DNA of 14,326 nt, taken from contig DDPY01000021.1 of the NCBI GenBank assembly GCA_002342415.1, positions 18,279-32,604 of the forward strand, read 5' to 3'. Positions within the stretch are counted from its first letter, which is position 1, and each line of letters opens with the position of its first letter. A program made the position numbers and the translations under genes. Below are positions 1-6,896 of the stretch, in pieces. The stretch is from Prevotella sp. UBA2456 (GTDB lineage Bacteria > Bacteroidota > Bacteroidia > Bacteroidales > Bacteroidaceae). The notes under the pieces are model-generated. The model was not told the origin of the DNA and did not search any database. It saw only the letters and a list, made by a program, of their open reading frames with translations.

Positions 1-644
1 TCCATCGGACAGCGCACACCCTTGGGAATATAGACGAATGAACCGTCGGAGAAGACGGCACTGTTGAGGGCAGCGAAGAAATTGTCGCGATAGGGCACCA
101 CTGTTCCTAAATATTGCCGCACCAAGTCACCGTGCTCCTTGATGGCCTCGCCAATAGAGCAGAAGATGACACCCTTCTCGCGGAGCTTCTCCTTGAAGGT
201 GGTCTTCACCGACACGGAGTCCATGATGGCATCGACGGCGGTATTGCCACTGAGGGCCAGGCGCTCCTCAAGGGGGATGCCCAGCTTGTCGAAGGTCTTC
301 TCAAGTTCTGGGTCGATGGCCGACGATGAACCGTCGGGCACACCCGCCTTACCGTCGGCTTTCTTTGCCGTCGGATCAGCATAATACGAGATGGCCTGAT
401 AGTCAATGGGGGGCACATGCACATGCCCCCATTTCGGCTCCTGCTGCTCCTGCCAATAGCGGAAGGCGCGCAGGCGGAAGTCGAGCATCCAGTCAGGCTC
501 ACCCTTTTTAGCAGAGATGAGGCGAACGACCTCCTCGTTCAGCCCCTTCTCGATGATTTCAGTATGTACGTCCGTAGTGAATCCGAACTCATATTTCTGC
601 TCGGCCACCTGACGGACGTACTCGTTATTCGTATTCTTCTCCAT
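1..644 (-). CDS. sufB: Fe-S cluster assembly protein SufB (5' part, cut by window edge)
   Basis: SufB is the scaffold subunit of the cytosolic SufBCD complex, on which iron-sulfur clusters are built before transfer to apoproteins. Only the first 214 residues are present; the family is usually about 480 residues, and the core beta-helix lies past the left edge. I translated the minus strand from the ATG at 642-644. The protein begins MEKNTNNEYVRQVAEQKYEF, continues through a segment PDWMLDFRLRAFRYW (a SufB family hallmark) and reaches NFFAALNSAVFSDGSFVYIP just before the edge, matching the conserved start of the SufB/SufD core. It lies 66 bp downstream of infB on the same strand with no visible terminator, so it may be read through from the rimP-nusA-infB operon; sufC and sufD would be expected next. 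Identification is from remembered family motifs. Confidence 0.93.
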   Translation of the reverse strand, partial: MEKNTNNEYVRQVAEQKYEFGFTTDVHTEIIEKGLNEEVVRLISAKKGEPDWMLDFRLRAFRYWQEQQEPKWGHVHVPPIDYQAISYYADPTAKKADGKAGVPDGSSSAIDPELEKTFDKLGIPLEERLALSGNTAVDAIMDSVSVKTTFKEKLREKGVIFCSIGEAIKEHGDLVRQYLGTVVPYRDNFFAALNSAVFSDGSFVYIPKGVRCPM

Positions 645-653
645 ATTCTTTCA

Positions 654-699
654 ACAACGGATTGTACGGATTTCAGTATTTTTTAGTGTAATCCGTTGT
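654..699. repeat. Inverted repeat in the infB-sufB gap
   Basis: ACAACGGATT (654-663) and AATCCGTTGT (690-699) are perfect 10-bp inverted arms around a 26-nt AT-rich spacer. A second ACGGATT (666-672) follows the left arm, so the right arm could pair with either copy. On the minus (coding) strand no T-run follows the stem, so it does not look like an intrinsic terminator. It lies in the leader just before the sufB start. It could be an mRNA-processing or stabilising hairpin, or one of the short AATCCGT-type intergenic repeats seen in Bacteroidales. Confidence 0.55.
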
Positions 700-710
700 A
701 CCAATAAAAA

Positions 711-3524
711 TCAGAGTTTCTGCTCTACTTCGATTTCTGTGAAGGTCTCAATGATGTCGCCCACCTGAATATCGTTGAAGTTGACCAGCGAGATACCGCA
801 CTCCAGACCGGTGGCCACTTCCTTGGCATCGTCCTTGTAGCGCTTCAGGGCATCGATGTTGGCTGTATGGATGACAATACCGTCGCGAACCACACGGGCC
901 TTGTCCTTCGAGTGTACCTTACCCTCGACAACCAAGCCGCCGGCAACGGTACCCACCTTCGAAATCTTGAACACCTGCTTGACCTCGATCTCACCGGTGA
1001 CAATCTCCTTCTTCACCTTGTCGAGCATACCCTGCATCGTAGACTTCACCTCGTCGATGGCATCATAGATAATGCTGTAGGTATTGATCTCGACACCTTC
1101 GCGCTCGGCCAGACGGCGTGCCTCGCCAGAGGGACGCACCTGGAAGCCTACAATGATAGCCTCTGAGGCACTGGCCAGCATGACATCGTTCTCTGAAATC
1201 TGACCCACGGCCTTGGCAATGACATTGACTTGCACCTTCTCGGTAGACAGTTTGATGAACGAGTCGGAAAGTGCCTCGATACTTCCGTCGGTATCACCCT
1301 TGACAATGATGTTCAACTCGTGGAACTCGCCCAGGGCAATACGATGCGAGAGCTCGTCGAGACCCAGCTTGGTAGTGGTACGCAACGACTGCTCACGCTG
1401 CAACTGCATGCGCTTACTGGTGATGTCGCGTGCCTCCTGCTCGGTTTCCATCACGTGGAAGGAGTCGCCGGCAGTGGGTGCTCCGTTCAGTCCCAGAATG
1501 ATAGCGGGCTCGGCAGGACCGGCTTTCTCGATGCGCTGGTTACGCTCGTTGAACATCGCCTTGATGCGGCCATAGCTGGTGCCGGCCACTACGATGTCAC
1601 CGACCTTCAGTGTACCATTGCTAACGAGAACGGTAGACACGTAGCCGCGACCCTTATCGAGTGACGACTCAATGATAGAACCAGTAGCCTTGCGGTTGGG
1701 GTTAGCCTTCAGGTCGAGCATCTCTGCCTCCAGAAGCACTTTCTCCAGCAGTTCGTCCACTCCAAGACCCTTCTTGGCCGAAATCTCCTGACACTGGTAC
1801 TTACCACCCCACTCCTCGACGAGCAGGTTCATATTGGCCAGGTCTTCACGAATCTTGTCGGGGTTGGCTCCTGGCTTATCAATCTTGTTGATGGCAAACA
1901 CCATCGGCACGTTGGCAGCCTGCGCATGGGCAATGGCCTCCTTGGTGGTAGGCATCACCGAGTCGTCGGCAGCAATGATGATGATGGCGATATCGGTCAC
2001 CTGTGCACCACGGGCACGCATGGCGGTAAATGCCTCGTGTCCGGGGGTGTCGAGGAAGGTGATGCGACGGCCGTCCTTCAGCTTCACATTGTATGCACCG
2101 ATATGCTGGGTGATACCACCAGCCTCACCTGCAATGACATTGGTATTGCGAATATGGTCGAGCAACGAGGTCTTACCGTGGTCTACGTGACCCATCACTG
2201 TGACAATGGGGGCGCGGCTCTGCAGGTCGTTCTCGTCGTCCTCTTCCTCAGTGATGGCATTTTGCACTTCGGCAGAGACATACTCCGTAGTGAAGCCAAA
2301 CTCGTCGGCCACGATATTGATGGTCTCTGCATCCAGACGCTGATTGATACTGACCATGATACCGATGCTCATACAGGTTCCGATGACCTGATTGACACCG
2401 ACATTCATCATGGTTGCCAACTCGGAAACGGTGACAAACTCAGTCAGCTTGAGCACCTTCGACTGTGCTGCCTCGGCAGCCATCTCCTCGCTCATACGCT
2501 CCTGAACGGCATCGCGCTTCTCCTTACGATACTTGGCACCCTTCTTGTTCTGGTTGGTCTTGGAGGTAAGACGGGCCAGTGTCTCCTTAACCTGACGTGC
2601 TACAGCCTCCTCGTCCACTTCAAGCGGTTTCTGGACGGGACGGTTCTTCTTGTTTTTCTTACCGCCCTGCAGGTTCTGCTGCTGCCCCTGAGGACGGTTG
2701 TTGTTATTGTTCTTGTTCTTATTGTCCGACTTACTGGCCTGCTTGGCAGCAGCTTCGATGTCGACCTTGCCCTGACGGATGCGCTCGCGCTTCTTGCGCT
2801 CGCCGGCAGCCTTCTCCTCACGCTCACGCTTACGTTCCTCCTTCGACTTCTTCTTGGGACGCGTGCTCTGGTTGAGGGCATCAAGGTCTATCTTGCCCAG
2901 CACGTTCAGCTGGGGTGCATTCTGAGCCACCTTGGCATCGCCGGGGGTCTTGGCTAACGAAGGCTGTGCAGGCTGCTGAACAGCAGGATCCTCTGATACC
3001 GGCTCCTCCTGAGCGACAGGTTCCTCAACGGGTTCGGGCTGCTGGACAGCCACCTCTGCAGGCTCGGGCTCTGCCACTTCCGCAGGCTGAACCTCTGCGG
3101 GCTCCGATGCTACGGGCTCTTCTGGTATTGGTGCGGAAGCAGCTTCGGGAGCAGGTGCAGGTGCGGGCTCAGCTTTAGGCTTGGGTTTGCCTATCGCATC
3201 AAGGTCTATCTTGCCGACGGCCTTGAACTGCTGGCGCTGTTCCAGCAACTGGTCGGTAGGAGCTACGGCTTTCTCCTTCTTCTCCACTTTCTCTACCTTC
3301 TTCTCTTTCACCTTCTTGGTGAACAGCTGTTCGGCCTTCGTCTTGACAGCTTTGTCGGAGTTGAACTCGCTGACCAGAGCCTCATACTGTCCGTCGGTAA
3401 TCTTGGTGTTGGGCGTGGCATCGTCTTTGATCTCACCCAGCTCACTCCGTTTTTTCAGGAATTCGACAGCCGTTTCGAATCCTATATTCAGTTCTGATAA
3501 TACTTTATTTAATCTTACACCCAT
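711..3524 (-). CDS. infB: Translation initiation factor IF-2
   Basis: IF-2 is the GTPase that places initiator fMet-tRNA on the 30S subunit and promotes 50S joining. The 937-residue protein has a short N-terminal helical domain (about 1-50), a charged and Pro/Glu/Ala-rich linker (about 75-300), the conserved IF2-N region (about 350-415), then the G domain with GHVDHGKT at 445-452 (P-loop), DTPGH at 492-496 (switch II), NKID at 546-549 and SAK at 582-584. Domains II to IV follow to the C-terminus. All GTPase motifs are intact. The length is normal for Bacteroidetes, where the linker is long. The ATG at 3522-3524 gives the conserved start MGVRLNKVLSELN. It is the third gene of the rimP-nusA-infB operon, 33 bp after nusA. 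The linker repeats the motif GKIDLDA at 104-110 and 210-216, with a degenerate copy GKVDIEA at 252-258. Confidence 0.98.
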   Translation of the reverse strand: MGVRLNKVLSELNIGFETAVEFLKKRSELGEIKDDATPNTKITDGQYEALVSEFNSDKAVKTKAEQLFTKKVKEKKVEKVEKKEKAVAPTDQLLEQRQQFKAVGKIDLDAIGKPKPKAEPAPAPAPEAASAPIPEEPVASEPAEVQPAEVAEPEPAEVAVQQPEPVEEPVAQEEPVSEDPAVQQPAQPSLAKTPGDAKVAQNAPQLNVLGKIDLDALNQSTRPKKKSKEERKREREEKAAGERKKRERIRQGKVDIEAAAKQASKSDNKNKNNNNNRPQGQQQNLQGGKKNKKNRPVQKPLEVDEEAVARQVKETLARLTSKTNQNKKGAKYRKEKRDAVQERMSEEMAAEAAQSKVLKLTEFVTVSELATMMNVGVNQVIGTCMSIGIMVSINQRLDAETINIVADEFGFTTEYVSAEVQNAITEEEDDENDLQSRAPIVTVMGHVDHGKTSLLDHIRNTNVIAGEAGGITQHIGAYNVKLKDGRRITFLDTPGHEAFTAMRARGAQVTDIAIIIIAADDSVMPTTKEAIAHAQAANVPMVFAINKIDKPGANPDKIREDLANMNLLVEEWGGKYQCQEISAKKGLGVDELLEKVLLEAEMLDLKANPNRKATGSIIESSLDKGRGYVSTVLVSNGTLKVGDIVVAGTSYGRIKAMFNERNQRIEKAGPAEPAIILGLNGAPTAGDSFHVMETEQEARDITSKRMQLQREQSLRTTTKLGLDELSHRIALGEFHELNIIVKGDTDGSIEALSDSFIKLSTEKVQVNVIAKAVGQISENDVMLASASEAIIVGFQVRPSGEARRLAEREGVEINTYSIIYDAIDEVKSTMQGMLDKVKKEIVTGEIEVKQVFKISKVGTVAGGLVVEGKVHSKDKARVVRDGIVIHTANIDALKRYKDDAKEVATGLECGISLVNFNDIQVGDIIETFTEIEVEQKL

Positions 3525-3526
3525 CT

Positions 3527-3560
3527 ATTTACAATTTGACGATTTACAATTTACGATTTA
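3527..3560. repeat. Short tandem ATTTACAATTT repeat in the nusA-infB gap
   Basis: ATTTACAATTT occurs at 3527-3537 and again at 3542-3552 (15-bp period), followed by a partial ACGATTTA unit that contains the nusA stop codon (3558-3560). The repeat fills the whole 33-bp gap. Similar degenerate units (ATTTAC) occur in the gap between the two transketolase genes near 9360-9403. This kind of AT-rich tandem repeat between genes is something I associate with Bacteroidales genomes; no function is evident. Confidence 0.6.
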
Positions 3561-4817
3561 CTCAAACTCAGCCTTCAGCACCTCGATAACATGATCGACG
3601 GTCTCTTCCTCCAAGTCGGCCTTCTCAATGAGCATCTCACGCGGAGCATTGAGCACAGCTTTGGCAGTGTCGAGGCCAATGCCCTTGATGGAGTCGATGA
3701 TCCACTGGTCAATCTCGTCGGCGAACTCGTCCAGATAGATATCCTCATCGGCTTCGTTCTCGTTGACCACGCGGAAGACATCGATGGTGTATTCTGTCAG
3801 CATGGAGGCCAGCTTGATGTTAAGACCGCCCTTACCGATGGCTAACGACACCTCCTCGGGCTGCAGATAGACCTCGGCCTTGTGCTCTTCCTGATTGAGC
3901 GTGATGCTGGTCACCTTGGCGGGCGAGAGGGCACGCTGGATGAAAAGCTGGATGTTGCTGGAGTAGTTGATGACATCAATGTTCTCGTTGCACATCTCAC
4001 GCACGATGCCGTGCACACGGCTACCCTTCACACCCACGCAGGCTCCTACGGGATCGATGCGGTCATCGTAGCTCTCGACAGCCACCTTGGCACGCTCACC
4101 CGGCATGCGGGCAATACGGCGAATGGTGATGAGACCATCCTGAATCTCAGGAACCTCGGCTTCGAGCAGACGCTCCAGGAACTTGGGACTGGTGCGCGAA
4201 AGGACGATGCGGGGATTGTTGTTCTCGTTCTGCACCTCCTTGACAATGGCGCGAACGGTCTCACCCTTATGATAGCTGTCTGAGGGTATCTGCTCCTGCT
4301 TAGGCAGATGCAGCTCGTTGCCCTCGTCATCAATGAGCAAGATCTCACGCTTCCACATTTGGTACACCTCACCACTGACTATCTGTCCCACCTTGTCCTT
4401 ATACTTCTGGTACAGCGAGTCGTGCTCCAGCTCCAGAATCTTCGAAGCCAGTGTCTGGCGAAGGTTCAGAATGGCACGGCGGCCAAACTTCTGGAAGTCC
4501 ACCTCCTCGGAGACCTCCTCGCCCACCTCGTAGTCGGGCTCAATCTTCTGAGCCTCGCTGAGGGCAATCTCCTTGTTCTCGTCGCTCACCTCACCATCTG
4601 CAACCACGATACGGTTGCGATGAATCTCAAAGTCGCCCTTGTCGGGATTGACAATGACATCGAAGTTCGCATCCGAACCGAACATCTTGGCAATTACATT
4701 ACGGAAACTCTCTTCCAGAACACTCACCAGTGTAGTACGGTCGATGTTCTTTGTCTCTTTAAACTCCTGAAAGGTCTCAATCATTGAGGGGCCTTTTGAT
4801 TTCTTTGTTGCTACCAT
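3558..4817 (-). CDS. nusA: Transcription termination/antitermination factor NusA
   Basis: NusA binds RNA polymerase and nascent RNA and modulates pausing, intrinsic termination and rRNA antitermination. The 419 residues show the RNAP-binding N-terminal domain (about 12-135), an S1 domain (about 140-208, starting DKVGQIVSGEV), KH1 with DPVGACVGVKGSRV at 255-268, and KH2 with VSLAIGKGGLNIKLAS at 323-338. A helix-hairpin-helix-like end follows (about 370-419, including IKGIGLDTAKAVL). It lacks the two acidic repeats of E. coli NusA (about 495 residues), which is usual outside the Proteobacteria. The start at 4815-4817 follows rimP by 25 bp; a second ATG at codon 12 is possible but would shorten the protein only slightly. 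It is the middle gene of the operon. NusA could itself act on the hairpin in the rimP leader, which would make the operon self-regulating; this is inference. Confidence 0.98.
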   Translation of the reverse strand: MVATKKSKGPSMIETFQEFKETKNIDRTTLVSVLEESFRNVIAKMFGSDANFDVIVNPDKGDFEIHRNRIVVADGEVSDENKEIALSEAQKIEPDYEVGEEVSEEVDFQKFGRRAILNLRQTLASKILELEHDSLYQKYKDKVGQIVSGEVYQMWKREILLIDDEGNELHLPKQEQIPSDSYHKGETVRAIVKEVQNENNNPRIVLSRTSPKFLERLLEAEVPEIQDGLITIRRIARMPGERAKVAVESYDDRIDPVGACVGVKGSRVHGIVREMCNENIDVINYSSNIQLFIQRALSPAKVTSITLNQEEHKAEVYLQPEEVSLAIGKGGLNIKLASMLTEYTIDVFRVVNENEADEDIYLDEFADEIDQWIIDSIKGIGLDTAKAVLNAPREMLIEKADLEEETVDHVIEVLKAEFE

Positions 4818-4842
4818 TATATTATTCTTTTATTTCTGATTT

Positions 4843-5316
4843 TTACTTGAATGCCAACAGATACTTGCAGTATTTCACATCGGCAATGGCAAATGTCTTG
4901 TCGACATCCACCAACTGGGGGCGTTTCTTACCCTCAATCTGCTGCTTCTCCTTGGTAGCAATCACAAACTGGCTACCATCGTCGCTGACCTCCTTCAAAA
5001 CGCCCTGACTCTTCTGACCGTTCTTCGCAAGCACTTCCACCTCCTTACCGATGTGGTTGCGGTATTGCTGAACAACCTTAAAGGGCTGACCGATACCGGC
5101 AGAACCCACCTCCAGTTCGTAGTCGCCCAACTCGTCGCCCAGCGATTCCTGCAAGTGGCGGCTCAAGTCGGCACAATCTTCAATCCAGACACCGTCGGCA
5201 TGGTCTATCTCAATCACGATACGGTCGTCAGCGGTCATTTCTACATCCACGAGATAGTAGTCGCCCTTCTGCAACCACTCCTCAACTGCTTTTGTCAATA
5301 CGTTCTTATCAATCAT
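4843..5316 (-). CDS. rimP: Ribosome maturation factor RimP
   Basis: RimP assists late maturation of the 30S ribosomal subunit. The 157-residue protein has the family layout: an N-terminal alpha/beta domain with the conserved segment VEIDHADGVWIEDCADLSRH (about 54-73), then YELEVGSAGIGQPFK (about 86-100, the family SPG-like motif with SAG in place of SPG), and a C-terminal Sm-like beta barrel. The length matches the usual 150-160 residues. The start ATG (5314-5316) follows an AT-rich stretch with no Shine-Dalgarno sequence. It is the first gene of rimP-nusA-infB, 25 bp before nusA. A Bacteroidales promoter lies at 5389-5420, and a hairpin with T-run lies in its leader. Confidence 0.96.
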   Translation of the reverse strand: MIDKNVLTKAVEEWLQKGDYYLVDVEMTADDRIVIEIDHADGVWIEDCADLSRHLQESLGDELGDYELEVGSAGIGQPFKVVQQYRNHIGKEVEVLAKNGQKSQGVLKEVSDDGSQFVIATKEKQQIEGKKRPQLVDVDKTFAIADVKYCKYLLAFK

Positions 5317-5334
5317 AAACGCTATTTAAATATT

Positions 5335-5375
5335 AAAAAACGAGAATGAGAGACTCGCTGCGGAGTCTCTCATTC
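5335..5375 (-). terminator. Strong intrinsic terminator or attenuator upstream of rimP
   Basis: On the minus strand a perfect 13-bp stem (GAATGAGAGACTC at 5344-5356 on the plus strand pairs with 5363-5375) closes a 6-nt loop and is followed after 3 nt by six Ts (5340-5335). This is a textbook intrinsic terminator for minus-strand transcription. It lies 61 bp beyond the stop of the isomerase gene, so it can end the sugar operon. It also lies downstream of the rimP promoter and only 18 bp before the rimP ATG, so transcripts from that promoter must pass it. Confidence 0.85.
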
Positions 5376-5388
5376 CTCTGAACGGCTG

Positions 5389-5420
5389 CAAAGGTACGAA
5401 CTTTTTTCGTATCCTGCAAA
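5389..5420 (-). promoter_or_regulatory. Bacteroidales-type promoter for rimP-nusA-infB
   Basis: On the minus strand TTTG (5420-5417) is separated by exactly 20 bp from TACCTTTG (5396-5389), matching the Bacteroidales consensus TTTG / TAnnTTTG with a 19-21 bp spacer. The predicted start of transcription is about 5383-5386, giving a leader of roughly 70 nt that contains the terminator-like hairpin. The upstream element lies only about 16 bp past the isomerase stop codon. Confidence 0.85.
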
Positions 5421-5435
5421 TTTTTAGTGATTTAT

Positions 5436-6860
5436 TTACTCGTGCACGTATAAATTCCAGCCGAGATAGGTCTCGATGGCCTCGTTGAGGATGTCGACGA
5501 CATCGGTACGGCACATGGCTACATGGTGCTCGAAACCGTTCTTGCAGATGTATTTCATCAACTTCTGCAGGTTGTCCACCTGGGTGACGGCAATACAGCC
5601 ATCCATGCCGTAGGGGTCGTTGGTGAGCTGACCCTTGCCTAAGTAAGCCTTGATGCAGCCCTTGGGGTCATCGGTAGAAATGCGGAAGAAGGTGAACGGT
5701 CCTTCAGACACCTTGGCATAGACGGCACCGAAGGTCTTCACCTTGCCCAGCGTGCGTCCTAACACGCCGAGGGGTCCCAGCTTCAGGTCGTCGTTGCCCA
5801 CGAACGACTTGGCATAGTTGCCACAGTGGGTGCAGACGCACTTGTTGCGGTCTTCGGCGAAGTTGTTGTTCCAGTCGAGCAGAGCCGAGGCTTTTCCAGA
5901 GGCCAGGGTGAGGGCATACATGGACACAGCACCGGCCAAGTCGGTCTCGCAGGCGGCAGGAATGAGCTTGTCGGAGAGCATCGACATGGTGACACAGGGA
6001 GCACAACCGTAGTTCTGCTCCAGCGAGTCCCAGCACTGGATGGCTACTGCCTGCACATCGTTGGCCTCAATCCAGTTCTCCACGGCCACACTGAACTTAG
6101 CCTGAATGGCCAGCTTGTCCTTATAGTTGTCGGGCACCTTGGCATAGTTGCAGGTGCGGTTGCACATCTCGATGAACTTCGGGTCATCATCGCTGATTTT
6201 CTGGGCAGCGAAGAGAATCTCCGAGAGGTCAGCAGGCACGACGGTGATGCCCGAGCGCTGCAGCAGTTTCTCGGAAGCGCGGCAGGTGTTGAAGCCTAAC
6301 GGGCGCGTGCCAATCTGGCCGAGGCGGCAGTGGCGCAGTCCGTTGACTACGCGGCAGATGGCAGCAAAGCGGTCGATATCCTTCTTCAACAGCGGGTCGT
6401 AGATGCTGTAGGTGTGCAGTGTGGTGTCGGTGAAGGGGATGCCATACTGATAGAGGTTGTTGCAGACGGAGATTTTTCCGCAGAAGGCATCGCGGCGCGA
6501 GTCGAGGTCCACCTTGTCGTTCTCGTCATCGCAAGCCTGCACCAGCACAGGCACATTCAGGTCGGCATCGCTGATGGCATTGATGATGCCAATCTCGAAA
6601 CCGAAGTTGGGCAGCGACACAATGATGCCGTCAATCTCGTCGCGGTGTGCGCGGAATTGCTTCGATACCTTCAGGCCGTCCTCGCGGGTCTCAATGGAAC
6701 TGCTGCCCGTCGGGGTAGCATCCTCGGGCAGGATGACATACTCGTAGCCACCCTCGTCAAGCGTCTTCAGCAACTGCTTGCGGACATCCTTGGCTAACTC
6801 TGAATTGAAATAGGCGCGTGTTCCGATAATCACGCCAAAACAAGTCTTTCCGTTCTTCAT
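5436..6860 (-). CDS. L-fucose/L-arabinose isomerase-like protein, candidate D-apiose isomerase
   Basis: The 474-residue protein belongs to the fucose isomerase-like fold, aldose-ketose isomerases that use a divalent metal. Visible marks are an N-terminal Rossmann-like region (VSLPNFG, 82-88), IGTRPLGFNTC (183-193), QCWDSLEQNYGCAPC (275-289), the acidic pair in ACETD (E305 and D307, probable metal ligands), CVCTHCGNY (341-349) and FEHHVAM (443-449), whose histidines may complete the site. It is shorter than E. coli FucI (about 590) and close to the 470-residue group common in Bacteroidetes. It is the last gene of an operon with a kinase 36 bp upstream and a split transketolase. No aldolase (needed for fucose) or phosphopentose epimerase (arabinose) is adjacent. 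D-apiose to D-apulose isomerisation (ApsI role) fits the neighbours best. Family is fairly sure; substrate is inferred. Confidence 0.8.
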   Translation of the reverse strand: MKNGKTCFGVIIGTRAYFNSELAKDVRKQLLKTLDEGGYEYVILPEDATPTGSSSIETREDGLKVSKQFRAHRDEIDGIIVSLPNFGFEIGIINAISDADLNVPVLVQACDDENDKVDLDSRRDAFCGKISVCNNLYQYGIPFTDTTLHTYSIYDPLLKKDIDRFAAICRVVNGLRHCRLGQIGTRPLGFNTCRASEKLLQRSGITVVPADLSEILFAAQKISDDDPKFIEMCNRTCNYAKVPDNYKDKLAIQAKFSVAVENWIEANDVQAVAIQCWDSLEQNYGCAPCVTMSMLSDKLIPAACETDLAGAVSMYALTLASGKASALLDWNNNFAEDRNKCVCTHCGNYAKSFVGNDDLKLGPLGVLGRTLGKVKTFGAVYAKVSEGPFTFFRISTDDPKGCIKAYLGKGQLTNDPYGMDGCIAVTQVDNLQKLMKYICKNGFEHHVAMCRTDVVDILNEAIETYLGWNLYVHE

Positions 6861-6896
6861 ATTTGTTTAGTTCTAAGCTTTAATCTTTGTTTCATT

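Noticed and set aside
1926..2957. Long open frame (343 codons) on the plus strand opposite infB
   Set aside because: It lies wholly antisense to the conserved IF-2 coding sequence, is Leu/Val/Gly-rich with no family features, and is explained by the codon bias of infB.
5826..6797. Several open frames of about 155 codons opposite the isomerase gene
   Set aside because: They are antisense to a conserved enzyme and have no recognisable motifs or start context.
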